Source: Byssochlamys sp. IMV 00236 (Eukaryota > Ascomycota > Eurotiomycetes > Eurotiales > Thermoascaceae). Taken from it: a stretch of DNA of 64,000 nt. Made by a program: the position numbers and the translations under genes. The DNA is taken from positions 1 through 64,000 of the forward strand of contig MSJH02000819.1 in assembly GCA_001931875.2 (NCBI GenBank). The letters are read 5' to 3'. Position 1 is the stretch's first letter. The number at the start of each line of letters is the position of its first letter. Of the stretch, positions 1 to 10,654 are shown piece after piece. The notes beneath the pieces are model-generated. The model was not told the origin of the DNA. It saw only the letters and a list, made by a program, of their open reading frames with translations, and did no database searches.

Positions 1-407
1 ATTATTATTATTATATAACTCCTGGTACTATCTTGCAGGAGTTAAGAATATTTATCTTTTATTCTTTCTATTTTATGCTGTACTAAGTTATATTAACTAT
101 GATGTCTGGGACGGCAGACAAAGAAGGTATGTTTAAGTACATAGTTTCCGAGAAGTGAGTGCCCCGCATAGGTCATGCAGATCTATACACTTCACTTGGG
201 AATAATATTCTGATGATCGTAATAATCCTTTTTGATCATAGAATCGACACTACCGCAACCTTTTGGAGATGAATTAAACAGTCTACAATAAGAACTAATA
301 GAAGTCGGAGGATACACTGAGGTATCTGGTGGATGGGTCAAATTATCAATGTCACAGTTAGCAACCCTCGAGGATAGATGAGGCAGGCAGGCGAAAAAAA
401 GTTGCTA

Positions 408-907
408 TTATACCTGATCCTGCGATCCCGCCGTTGATGTTTGGGCGGGCTTTATACTCTGAAGGAGTGCTTCGAGACGATAGATGCGCTCCTGGAGGTC
501 CTCATTGACTTGGACAGTATATTGGGTCTTCCGATCGGTCTCCCCAGGACCCTTTGTGGACGAAGGAGGAAATGGGCCTCGATGCGGCGGATTGACATGA
601 CGGCCCCGAGGCAGACTTATTCGGTATATTAGAACACAGGCAGTTCCACTCGAGGCACAGCTGGTGCATGGATTGAGCTTGTCGCACTTCACCTTGCGCT
701 TGCGACAGAGCTCACAGCTGAGCTGGGGGGTATTAATGCTCTTTCGACTGGAACAGAGACCTAGCCGGCAAGCTGCGGGGTTCCGTCTGTATGTTTTCGA
801 ATTGACCTCGAGTTTGATGGCTGAGAAGTGGCATGGCTTTCTGCCAAGGGAGACGGAGGAAGAGTGCGTCCCGACGACCGCACGCGAGATGCAGGTGTTG
901 AGGGCAT
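408..907 (-). pseudogene. Zn(II)2Cys6 transcription factor N-terminus, probably a broken gene
   Basis: The minus strand encodes a fungal binuclear zinc cluster with spacing C-x2-C-x6-C-x5-C-x2-C-x6-C (CELCRKRKVKCDKLNPC, then TSC and ACV) at about 625-720, followed by a linker and a short leucine-containing helix (ERIYRLEALL) typical of the dimerisation element after the cluster. An ATG at 907 opens a Ser/Pro-rich N-terminus ending TPQL before an in-frame TAG. The cluster resumes about 50 nt later in another frame, again after TPQL, so the join looks like a small internal duplication with frameshift rather than a clean intron. After the linker the frame ends at a GTATAA donor-like site at 408, and I cannot find a fungal_trans middle-homology region in the remaining 400 bases. 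Known role of the family: sequence-specific nuclear transcription factor. I infer a truncated relic; an unusual splice form is the alternative. Confidence 0.6.
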
Positions 908-1958
908 AGTTACTCTTATCTCAACCCCTCTATGTACTAGTTGAGGTCTGAGAACTAGACCAGCATTCCAGTGCAGTGATATTACCATACATGGATTATA
1001 TGGCGCCATCACACGCACTACTATCTTAGTATGGCGTAGAGTTACTGTAACCTCTACTTAGCTCGCCCGCATGGCACCCACCACCTTCTGGCGGCATTCA
1101 ATTTCAACGGAGCTTCTCTGTGGTATTTCTCGGGTGGCATGACGAGGCTCTGAGTTAGGGTGAGTGCGCGAACGACGGGTTACTTAGACGCATTTTATCC
1201 CAGTCGCTCGACGATGGGGGCCGAGATTCAAGTTTACCAACCAAGAATCCTGTGATCCAACGCTTGAATATTCTGTATTTAGAATAACAGGGGGCCAGGG
1301 ATCCCATAATGCAGATAGAGCGAGACGCTGTCCGGTAGAGAAAGGAAGCGGAATACCCTGCCCACACCTCCCTTGTTTTGAGCGTTAGCCCATGCGTTAA
1401 GGGATGCTATCATAAGAATCAGAACGACACGTTTCTACTCTCGGGATTCATTAGTTGGCGCCAAAGTCGTATAACTTCATTGGTCATCTGTAAGCGCTTT
1501 GAAGTGGAGACATAACCCGAAGCTTGGTGATGGTGGCTTCAAAATTGGATTCTGGATTCTCTTGCAACCTCAGTCGGTCCTTTAAGCCTCAAGGTTGTCA
1601 GAAGCAGGTGGAGGATGTCATGGTTAAGAGGCTCCAACACACTCCAAACTCTATACACCTTTGTATTCGGTGTCTCAGCTAGCCCCTTTTCAATTGCAAG
1701 GTGCTCTTTTTTTTAGCTCCTAGACCAGAACCCCAGTCCAGCACAACTCCAACCCCATCCCCTAAACAAACAGAAGCGCTTAGGAAGTATATACCCTGAA
1801 AATACCACAGAGATAAATCGTTATAAATACCCGCACCCTCGCAGGCCGTACCTTGTTTCCTCATTACGAATCTCATCCTCGCACATATTCTTGGTTGTCT
1901 GCCGATCCTCTATCAAAGTTGCTTCCAAGCCTTGCTTTTCCCTCTACCAGTGAAAGAC
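908..1958. other. intergenic, no gene recognised
   Basis: About 1 kb between the divergent Zn2Cys6 relic and the small two-exon gene. It holds only short shadow frames. The last 250 bases before 1959 contain CA- and CT-rich sequence fitting a fungal core promoter and 5' UTR. Confidence 0.5.
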
Positions 1959-2388
1959 ATGTCTCGCGCATTTTCTACCGCAGCCCAGGCATTGAAGTCC
2001 CTCTCCTGGACCAATAAAGGAACAACCAAGGACGTCTCGTGGGCCAAGAGTTATGCCGAAAATGCTGTGGACCTCATACCACAACTACTCGACAAGGTGG
2101 ATTCGGGAACCGTGCAGTAAGTATCACCACCAGCCCAAGGGCTCCTCAAATGACTAGATTGACTAACCACGGACTAGGGGCGACCCTCATCCCACTCCGC
2201 GGAACAATGACCCTCTCCATGCGTCTATAACTTTGGCGAGAGGAGATTCCCGCGTTACATCTGCGCATGTATACCCCGATGGGACGGTGGTCTTTTCGAA
2301 GGCCATGTATGGCCAGGTCAAGGTTCCGCGCGTTCCAGAGGCCCCCGAAGGCTCCGGCCCTGTTCAAAGTTCGAAAAGGAGCCCCTGA
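1959..2388 (+). CDS. small conserved-looking protein of unknown function, two exons
   Basis: Exon 1 is 1959-2116 and exon 2 is 2178-2388, separated by a 61-nt intron with donor GTAAGT, branch CTAAC and acceptor CTAG. The exons join in phase to give 122 residues. I chose the ATG at 1959 because it opens a mitochondrial-presequence-like N-terminus (MSRAFSTAAQALKSL) and has a purine at -3. The second half has a compact beta-like segment (SAHVYPDGTVVFSKA) and a Pro/Glu/Ser-rich tail. I do not recognise the family. The N-terminus suggests import into mitochondria, but that is an inference. Splicing is well supported because the frame is closed on both sides without it. Confidence 0.65.
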
Positions 2389-2735
2389 GGTGCGACAGCT
2401 AACTGTCGCGGTACAAGGCCACGCGGTCGTTGGAGGAAGTCGTGAACTATGAGTTGTAAATTGAAGCACAATGGGGGTGTCCTTATAGGGAAGAAACGCG
2501 GTATATATGTAGACCATTACTCCTTAAATTGCTATCATCTCACCCTCAGCATTATGCTTGAGAACAGACAAAGATTTAACGGATAACTGCTCAATGAACA
2601 TTGTAGTGAACCCTCACCGTATGCAAATACGTGCTAGAACATTCTGATCCGTAACGTTAGACCCTGTACGATTAGGTCGGATGCTTGCTACACCCTTGGG
2701 CCTGTTTTGTCATTCGAAATGAGCTGCGCAGTCGA
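2389..2735. other. intergenic, convergent 3' ends
   Basis: About 350 bases between the stops of the small gene (+) and the kinase gene (-). It holds only 3' UTR-like AT-rich sequence. Confidence 0.5.
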
Positions 2736-4341
2736 TCAACGCCCAAGTTTGAGAAACGGATGATCCATGAGTTCACGAGCTGTTTTCCTCTTCTCCGGGA
2801 GCCAGTTGAGCATTTGTCGAACAAAAGACAAAAATGCCTCTTGATCTTTCTGTTCGAGGAATGAAGTTGTATCCTCCAAGCTTCGGGACGGTATCAATCC
2901 ATTATGGCGGAATTCACCTAAAATAGTCAGTACGTCAGGTATTGACGCATGGAATAGTTGGTCAACCCACCTTCTGCATCAAAGAAAGGACCATCAAAGA
3001 ATTCCTGAGCACTATTGCAGAGTTTGCCAGTGTCGTTTGTAACAGGCTGAGGCCAGTTTTGCTCTGACATAGTCTTTGATTTCGCTAGCAATGCCTTGGG
3101 GGGTGGGCCAAGTAGAGCAATCATTTCTGCGAGGTGTGACTTTGCGTCGTATTTGCCGTCTGCATTATGTACCTGTTGGAACAACTCCTTGCTCCCAAGG
3201 ATATTCCACAACTTGCCGAACAGGCTTGTTAGTATCAAGGCCAAGCCAGCGCTTATAACCAATAGGGAAATAGACAGTCACAGGGGACTTACCAACACAC
3301 CAAAATTCCATATATCTGCCTTGAAATCCCAACCACACCCAAGGATTACCTCTGGAGCGCGGTAAGAGTCTGGTTGGATAGGATAAACACCAAGTTGCTT
3401 TCCTACCATCCCATCTCGAGTATGTGGCTTGTCGAGCCTTGTTGCGAGCCCGAAATCGGCTATTTTGGGAATCATATTCTTGATATCTCGCCCGTCAAGA
3501 GCACCGAAGTCATTATGGCAACGGTAGATAGTCCGACCAGTCTTGCTATCAATCTTGTATTGCATTTGTTGTTGTCGTTTTATGAAGTTGGTAAGGACGT
3601 TTTCGTTTTCAAAGCTCATGAGGATGTTATCTAGCTTCAGATCTGAAAGGCAGATAAGATATTTATATTTGAGGCAGAGTTAAATTGTGAAAAGCACTTA
3701 CCGCTGTGAACAACTTTGCACTCTGAGTGAAGATAATCAAGAGCAGCAAGGCAAAAGTAGATATATGCCTTCGCAATGGGCAAGGGAATCTTGCGATCAA
3801 CAAAACGCCTTTGGAAAATCCACAGAGGCTCTCTCATCGGTTCGTACACGAGGCACATGTGCTTCCCTTCCGGACCAGTTACTTCGACGTCATCTAGACA
3901 TGTTCGTAGAATTACGCGGCCACGGTGCTCTGGATTTTGCTGTGTTATATGGCTTTCAATCTCCTTCTCATGTCGAGCATCGTTGCCATTGTTACTGTTG
4001 ATTATTTTGAGAACCACTGTTCGCTCAGATTGCCATTTAAGTCTTAAGTGGGTAGACTATGGTCAGTTTCTCTGTAGTTAAATGAAGCATGAAAACACAT
4101 ATACGGACGCGGGTAGCTACCTTGAAATGTCTCGGGCGAGCCATACGGTGGATTGTGATCCCCAGCCGATTTTGACAAGTAGTTGAAACCTCTCTGCTAG
4201 CACTTCCCCCGGATTCGCTGGGTAAAATTTTGCCGAATTGTAGCCTGGACAGAGCTCCTCGTCGACAGGTTCCTGCTGAGGAATTTGAGGCTCCGATGCA
4301 GGGGGCAGCTTCCAGAGCGACTTTCTGGCGAAGGAGTACAT
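2736..4341 (-). CDS. SRPK-like serine/threonine protein kinase, five exons
   Basis: Exons 4341-4121, 4042-3702, 3642-3293, 3211-2971 and 2917-2736 join in phase to 444 residues. All introns are GT-AG and 53-78 nt. Kinase signatures appear in order: glycine loop IGWGSQSTVW (59-67), VVLK lysine 86, catalytic loop HSDLKLDN (186-193; the usual fungal form is HTDLK), DFG 250-252, RAPE 282-285, and the SRPK-style segment DIWNFGVLLW followed by QVHNADGKYDAKSHLAEMIA. The N-terminal motif LCPGYNSAKFYPANPGEVL is the usual lead-in of fungal SRPK-like kinases. Yeast Sky1 and animal SRPKs phosphorylate SR proteins in splicing and mRNA export; this copy belongs to the amplified fungal subfamily, whose substrates are mostly unknown. 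The frame stays open upstream to an ATG at 4563, which would give 518 residues. I prefer 4341 because the extension does not look like the family. Confidence 0.85.
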
Positions 4342-5579
4342 AGTACGTCGCGATATCAAGGTCAGACACCGATGAGGTAACATTACTCCACCGGAAGGAA
4401 TGTTATACAGAGGTGAAATGAACTCCACCAAAAGTCCAAAGGCGAGGGGAAAAAAGAGCAAGATGCGACATATTATATGCCTGGACATCGGGGGTTGATG
4501 TTGGCCGGCCAAGCTAACCGTATACAGTATAGAAATGCACCAGCCCTGGAGCCCCGGAGCCATCTTACTAGGTGCCTAGGTACATACATACATACATACA
4601 TACTTATGGTGTTCCCTTCTACGGGTACTTGGCCCAGCTTACTTTAACTAAGTATTATCAAGTGGATGACTTTGGGACTATATTTATCAGAAATATCTGA
4701 CTTTAAGCACTAATAAAGACGCGAGATATCATAGATTGTCGGAGCCTGCCTACAGGCAGACTTCCTGTCGGTTTCTCCCACGCCTTCTAGCTCCACCCAT
4801 AGAGATAAATAGGCTGGACATTGACGGAATGGACCTTTTCGTGCAGTTTGACGAGGGCGACATCCGTATGCGAAATTTCCATAATAATCTGTTAGAGGTC
4901 CAGGTAGAGTCTCGCCAAATACTTAGGAGTTCTCCTTTTTGGTCGAGTGGCAGAAAGCCATCATGATCTGTCCGACTTTTTTTCTCGTGCTGCACGGATG
5001 GAACACTCTATCGCCATTTGGGAAACCATGGGAGGCGGCAGTCATACACCTCTCGCCTAGACAGTCTTCAACCAGGACGCAATATATCGGTCTCGCTATT
5101 GTCGACGACATCGTTAGTCGGATCACAGTTCTGGCGGGCCGGAGACTCGTTCAGTTTTGCACGTCCCATCTCCTTCTCAAACAAATAGAGACAATTACAG
5201 CGTCCTATGGCACAAGGAGCTTCAGCTAGATCGGTGTCCTCATTCTCTAGAACAATAATGAAGAAATTCTTCCATTACTGAACTTAAGTCCCAGATTTAG
5301 CGAGAAAGTCAAAGACCAGCTCAAATGCATCGTCAATCCTAGTGGGTGAAAGGTTGATAGCTTTGATTTCAGCGGGCACGCTTGCCCCTACTCTCACGTT
5401 TCTCACTGCCCCCAGGGCCTGGCATGGCTTTTATAGCCACGTAAATAAATCTTGCATGCATGCCCTAAGCGCCGATTAGTAGTCAGTACTAGTACTTGAT
5501 ATATGAAGCAGCTTAGGGCAATTTAGTACCACAGTTGCCATTCCGCGATTGGCGGCAAGTTCCCCCTCGAAAAAATCAA
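4342..5579. other. intergenic, no gene recognised
   Basis: It contains the kinase promoter and a block at 4740-5230 with several overlapping short open frames on both strands. None has recognisable motifs or clean splice sites, so I see no supportable gene. Confidence 0.4.
4581..4603 (+). repeat. (TACA)n microsatellite
   Basis: About five tandem copies of TACA/CATA lie directly upstream of the kinase gene. Confidence 0.85.
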
Positions 5580-6902
5580 TTAGTACCAGGACTTGAGAAG
5601 TGAAGGATCAAGTACTGTGAATACAATCGCCACGGAAGCCCCTATGCCAATTGCCGCAAGAACAATTGCCCCAGCAAAGGCAAATACATGAGCGACGGAC
5701 TAAGACGTCAGCCTACTTATATGATAATTAATACTTATCAATGCTCATAAATCAGGAAAGGAAGGGTACCCGAAATTTGACGTTCCGACTGTTCTTGTCG
5801 GGTTTGGGACGGCGCCCGACCCAGTCGCCAGGAGAAGAAGCAACAATATTCTGGTTGCCCGCGTAACTAGGAGGCGCAGAGGAGAATACATTTTGTTTAG
5901 GAACGGGACTTTAGAAATTAGAACTGAGTAGTTCAGGGCTGGTAACCGTAGTGCGCTACCGCAATGCCAATAGCAATTACAACAATCGCCCACGCAAATG
6001 CAAGGATATGCGAGGAAATAGTCCCGCGGTGAAAACTTACTGATCACAGCTTCGCCTGATGGGGTCACAATAAGTGCCTCGTCGATATCTGCTGGACTGT
6101 TCATGGCCATTTTGAAGTCTTGGACAGACCAGGAAAGAAGTAACGGAGCCCAAGAGATGAAACGGCCACTACCCCGACTTTCCGTGACGTGAATAAGAAA
6201 GTCCTTCACTGGAGAGATGAATGAGCTCAGTTTTGATCAGTAGATGGAGGTCAGTACTTCACTCGGCGGTAACTGCCGGTCCTGCGGATTGTGCCTCTAG
6301 AGACGCAGTAGGTAGTTCCAAAGCCTGCGCGGCCTTTGCCACATGGATAAACCACGTATCAGTGAACGTTGTAATCCCGTGGTATTTCTCTTGCGTCGCA
6401 GAAAGGGCATTGACAATCCGACTTGCAAGCCCGTCGTCAATTGTCATATCGATTGGGATACATTTCTAAACGGCATTGGATCGTCTCTCCACCGGTAGGA
6501 AATCTCCCTCGCCATCAACGAGCGTGATACGGATGCCCACTTGGTGAGGAAGTCAGATCTAGCTATAAACCCGCTGTTGAGCGGGATGATAAGCTTGACC
6601 AGCGTCTCATTTGAGTGAGGCGAGCGACGAATCGTATCCGCAAGGAAGGCGAGGACAGTGTTTTTTTTTGTTTGTTGGCCTGGCTCTCCGCGTCATGTCG
6701 TTGTCCAGGGGTTGTAACGCGCAAGGTCAAATTGAGCGTTGAGAATGCATTTTGGACAGGTTTAGCTCATTCCTAGTGACGAGAGAATGTCTCTTTAATT
6801 GACGTATTTGTTAGCGGTTGCTTCGAATTTGCTCTCTATTCTAGAGCGTCTCTCGAACATACCTCCATTGTCCTGCCAAACGAAGAACTGCTTCAAAGTC
6901 AT
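5580..6902 (-). pseudogene. frameshifted gene for an unknown protein with C-terminal membrane helix (two similar helix segments)
   Basis: Protein-like sequence runs through several frames on the minus strand. It starts at an ATG at 6902 (MTLKQFFVWQDNGG) with a GTATGT donor. It continues after a likely acceptor near 6769 as VQNAFSTLNLTLRVTTPGQ, changes frame at a 9-A homopolymer at 6661-6669, runs on as ETLVKLIIPLNSGFIARSDF and ISYRWRDDPMPFRNVSQSI, changes frame again near 6445 (DDGLASRIVNALSATQEKYH), and passes a probable short intron near 6210-6250 to reach SGRFISWAPLLLSWSVQDFK. It ends in a hydrophobic glycine/alanine helix with a stop at 5933 (HILAFAWAIVVIAIGIAVAH). A second, similar helix segment (HVFAFAGAIVLAAIGIGASV) follows with a stop at 5580. 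I do not recognise the family. The architecture fits a soluble domain of about 270 residues with a tail anchor. At least two frameshifts suggest a pseudogene, though a homopolymer assembly error could explain the first. Confidence 0.45.
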
Positions 6903-8617
6903 AGTTATTGCCACGGACTAGTTAGCCTTAAGTGTCGTATAGTGTCTATGAATAATGCCAGCCAGTCTTTTCTCTTAGCAGTGATGGAAGCGGTGCCCAT
7001 GGGCTCTATTTATGTTCGAGAGTGTACCCAACAAACGAAGCTCCAGGACTATTGCGGGGTCCAGAAAAGGGAAAGTCCGTGCTGACAGGGATGTGAGATA
7101 GGTACTTAAGAAGGGCAAACTGTGGGCAACTTTCTTTGTCGTCTTACGGGCGGTTTTACATCGAGTCAAGGAATATCCTGCCTAAAGCTTATCAACAATA
7201 ATAGGTCTTTATATTTTTGGATGCCCAAGACAGCTGACTAACTAATAATAGGCTGTTAATCAGCAATTATTCTCGTCTAACTAATAATAACAGCGTGAAA
7301 GTTCAGCCAATAATGATCTTCGCGGGCTCACAAATCCTTGACGCTGTTCACACTCTGTCTGTGCTCGGTAAACCAATAGATAAGTGGGCTATAATAATAA
7401 GAGCGACACGCCGACTCCTCGGCGGCAGCCACAAATCTAGTTCTGGCTAATAATCGCTCGTATATAAGCGCCTACTTAAGTAATGAAGTGGTTATCACAA
7501 TCAAACTGAATTGTAGGGTTACGAAGACCAGGATATGACCTGATGCAGATAATGCACCCGATTTATAATTGGACCCAAGAAGCTTGTGGTCTGAAACGAG
7601 CCCATACTTACTCGTCCTGACGCCTATTATTCTGATAAAGGCGGATTCGACCGAGAACGACGGAATCTGTAAGTTAGACTCACAGGCTCTTTCAAGTTCT
7701 CCACTCACCCAAAATGTCTGATTATCACACACTCAGAGAGGCTATCTAATAGAAATCATAATCTGAGCAGCAAGAATTAATGTATTTGGCTGAGCGCAAG
7801 CTGAGACATAATATCTCTTGCATGGATTTCTGATAGGAAAGAATAATGCTACATCTCCTTACTAGCGATATTTATAGCTTATGAAACTTAATCCAAGGCC
7901 CTGTGATGGCATCGGCTTTATCCAAATTATTATAGGCGTTTCACACCTAAGCGCTGAACTAAGCGGATAATATCGAAATAGCAACGTACATTTGCTGTTG
8001 ACTCTCTAGCTGAACACCTAACGGGGGGCAACTCAACTCCCAAGTCATAGCTGCCAATAGAACTTGGGTGATCTTCCAATATACCTGTGATGCCCCATGT
8101 CCCCTAAGCGCTGTACTGTAGTCTAGTCGCCCTCTGGTTCAAAAGCTATATTGGTTATCAGTTCACAGCCAGTCAAGTTATGCGCAATAATAAAGCGTGA
8201 AACAGGCCATCTTGACAATCCCTGAATACCTCTCAATAGTTTGGATCAAAATGCAGGAGTTTGGGAGCTACAAGGGTGGCACTCCAAAGTATGCATACAT
8301 TGCACAGCTAAACAATACGCCCAGGTAGCTGCTATCATTGGCAGAATGGTCCCCTACATGCTAAAGGATACTCCTGGCCGAAAAGCAAGCTACTGCTCGT
8401 CAAGTAATATAAATATATGCCATCCACTTCGTTGAAAAAGAAGGGAACAGTCGTCGCTCCATCTTCTGAAAAACTACGTGCACGCCATTTGCATAGAAGG
8501 TTGGTTTCTCTCAGTAAAAATCATGTTTTTAATATTAATTTCCCTAGGTCCGTTCTCATTTCTTGGTTGCAGACACATTGAAAACGAGCCTCAAATGAAC
8601 TACTCAATTCTTCAAAC
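6903..8617. other. gene-poor AT-rich stretch
   Basis: About 1.7 kb with no supportable gene. Between 7190 and 7460 the motif CTAACTAATAATA and related TAATAA runs recur several times. Short frames at 7472-7732 (-) and 8241-8435 (+) have no recognisable motifs. Confidence 0.45.
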
Positions 8618-9064
8618 ATGAACATGACCTATCAACTTTCCGTTTCGATATTTGGTCCGGGGAGCCCCGAGCGCGCCCACTGGGGATTCGTAATTTATCA
8701 ACCACCGAATCGACATGGATATCTCCTCCACGTTAGAGTGATCGATGTTCCTGCCAACCGGTTTATATTCGAGAATCGATCCGGACATGGCCTAGAATCC
8801 CAGAACGCGTGGGGTTTATGCAAGGTCGCAGTACTCGATAATGCACAGCGGAATAAGGTGATTTCGATACTCTCGAGCGAGAAGCCACCAAATGGCGGAA
8901 CAAAAGACTGCCAAGACTGGGTGATAGATGCGCTCGTTTCATTGGAAGTAGAAGAATTGGTCCCTGATGGTACAACACAAACCTGGAAATCGAGGGTGGG
9001 AAAGCAATCAACGGCCATCAAGGGAGAGGTGGGTAGGGACTGGGAATCTTTGAATGGCAAATAG
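8618..9064 (+). CDS. small fungal protein of unknown function (DUF6914-like, tentative)
   Basis: A single-exon frame of 148 residues. The order of features (an opening SVSIFGPGSPERAHWGFVIY, a middle strand-rich part, then KDCQDWVIDALVSLEVEELV) matches a family of small fungal proteins that carry a conserved CQ-x-WV-x-x-AL motif. I believe this family is called DUF6914, but the name is from memory. No signal peptide or membrane segment is visible. It converges on the APH-family kinase with only 3 bases between the two stop codons. Biochemical function is unknown for the family as far as I know. Confidence 0.65.
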   Translation: MNMTYQLSVSIFGPGSPERAHWGFVIYQPPNRHGYLLHVRVIDVPANRFIFENRSGHGLESQNAWGLCKVAVLDNAQRNKVISILSSEKPPNGGTKDCQDWVIDALVSLEVEELVPDGTTQTWKSRVGKQSTAIKGEVGRDWESLNGK

Positions 9065-9067
9065 ATA

Positions 9068-10070
9068 TTATACAGGAGAGTACACTCTCATCGACCGATC
9101 AATCTCATCCCACAATTTGTACTCTTCCGGGAAAGCGGGAATAAAACAGGGGATTATTTCAATCCAACTTTCATCCATAGCAATCCGCTTAGCAGCAAAG
9201 TACTCCCTCTCTGGAAGACTGTACCCTGCCTCGCCCCAGTCTACTATTCCACTGACCAGCCCATTCTGAATAATAATGTTATCTGTATGCAGATCGCCGT
9301 GAGTCATAACTCCTATATCAGCAGAGCGCTCATTGTTGTAAGATAGAATCTTTTCCTTCAGTTCTTCCTCTGTTTGACCCCAGACTCCATCTGGCCTTGA
9401 TAAACGAAGTGCTTCAATAACACCAAGTTTATACTCTTCTAGCGATTGAAAAGGTCCATATCGCTTTAGAGAAGTATAGTCCCAAGGATGCCTGAAGATG
9501 ATATCCTCACAAGGCCCACCATCCACCGAGCCTAGGAAAGGAGCGCCCAGTTTGCGCCATTCTAGAACGTAAGAGTTGAGTTGGCGTGCAATCGATTGGC
9601 GCTCTTCGTGCGACATATTATCCCAAGATGAGCTAAGTGTTTCGCCCTCGACCTTGCTCATCAGAATGAAACCTATATCCCCAATCGTATATGCGCTCAA
9701 CACTTTAGGCACCGGGATGTTTGTTTTCGTAGCAATAAGGATTAGTGCTTCCGCTTCACTCATTTTCACCCTCCAGCCAACTTTCAAAATCGTAGATTGG
9801 GATATCTGCCAGATATCATTCCCGCTCATTCGATTTGGGGCGAGATCTATTGCTGATTCGAGTTGATCGATTGGAACAATGAAGTTATCCTGTCCACGCA
9901 GTGAACTTGTGAAGACAACATTTGATGGCTCGGCCATAATCTCCTTTAAATATCCAAGGATTGATGGACCAGGATTCTAGAATTCTGCTGTTAGATAGGA
10001 GCTTTGTGAAGGGAAATACAGTTTGTACCTTATCGAAATAGGCCAACACACTTTCCGGGGCGCGAGGCAT
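9068..10070 (-). CDS. aminoglycoside-phosphotransferase-fold (APH) kinase, two exons
   Basis: Exon 1 (10070-10029) encodes MPRAPESVLAYFDK and exon 2 (9976-9068) the rest. The 52-nt intron has donor GTACAA, branch CTAAC and acceptor CTAG, and the join gives 316 residues. A shorter start at 9937 would give 289 residues, but the spliced form supplies a natural N-terminus. Family hallmarks are the Brenner-type catalytic loop HGDLHTDN (H240, D242, N247) and the metal-binding IVDWGEAG (D260). ATP-binding VLSAYTIGDIGFILMSKVEG precedes them. Fungal members of this expanded family phosphorylate small molecules or are uncharacterised; there is no sign here that it confers antibiotic resistance. Its 3' end nearly touches the convergent small gene at 8618-9064. 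Confidence 0.85.
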
Positions 10071-10210
10071 GATTGCAATTGCCAACTGTATCAGTTGAAA
10101 TTATTGAGAGCAAAGTTGACTGGGGCCGATCGTGGTTGCAGATGACCCCGCCAGGCTCGCCTCGTTTTTAGCGTCGCTTGACGTGGCGGAAGAGGCAAAG
10201 TGACCTGTGT

Positions 10211-10480
10211 ACCTACTCTTTCTCTTTATCATTTTTTGATATAGTCGTAATGTGGCAATGATAGTGCTAGCAAGCCCGAGATTGTCGGTTCTACCGTGTT
10301 GCTCAGTGTGAGAATGGGTAAACATGCTCTTAGGTTGGACGATTAAACACTGCTAAGATTAGGTATTCCGCGCCCAGATCCTCCGCACATTCAACATTTG
10401 CGCAACTGAGTCACAAGCCATTCTCCAAATTTGAGTCTTGTCCTTGGAGATCTTAACCCTCGGGCAAATTCAAAATGAAA
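10211..10480 (+). repeat. diverged direct repeat, copy A (left of 5S rRNA gene)
   Basis: The tract from the TTGATATAGTCGTAATGTGG-like segment through AACATTTGCGCAACTGAGTC to the CTCGGGCAAATTCAAA segment recurs in the same order and orientation at 10655-10950 with substitutions and indels. On the minus strand both copies can be read as related protein remnants (GEWLVTQ here, EDWLLTQ in copy B), so the repeat probably derives from a duplicated gene end. Confidence 0.7.
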
Positions 10481-10521
10481 ATAACATCTAGTATATGAGG
10501 CCAATTGAAGTAATTTCTAGC

Positions 10522-10640
10522 ACATACGACCATAGGGTGTGGAAAACAGGGCTTCCCGTCCGCTCAGCCGTACTTAAGCCACACGCCGGCAGGTTAGTAG
10601 TTGGGTGGGTGACCACCAGCGAATCCCTGCTGTTGTATGT
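10522..10640 (+). rRNA. 5S ribosomal RNA
   Basis: A 119-nt sequence opens ACATACGACCATAGGGTGTG and closes CCCTGCTGTTGTATGT, the ends pairing as helix I (ACATACGAC with GTTGTATGT). It matches the highly conserved filamentous-ascomycete 5S rRNA, including the internal control region around GCCGTACTTAAGCCACACGCCGG and the GGGTGGGTGACCACC block. A run of nine T follows immediately, the usual RNA polymerase III terminator. In these fungi 5S genes are scattered singly rather than kept in the rDNA array, which fits its isolated position. Transcription uses TFIIIA/TFIIIC and the internal promoter. One copy, intact as far as I can see. Confidence 0.97.
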
Positions 10641-10654
10641 TTTTTTTTGCATTC

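Noticed and set aside
4736..5229. Overlapping open frames on both strands
   Set aside because: Three frames are open at once, none reads like a known domain and no consistent exon chain could be built.
7190..7460. Recurring CTAACTAATAATA strings suspected to be a MITE
   Set aside because: I could not find matching terminal inverted repeats or a target-site duplication.
9068..10070. APH-family kinase as an antibiotic-resistance gene
   Set aside because: The fungal APH-fold family is large and mostly unrelated to drug resistance; nothing in the context points to it.
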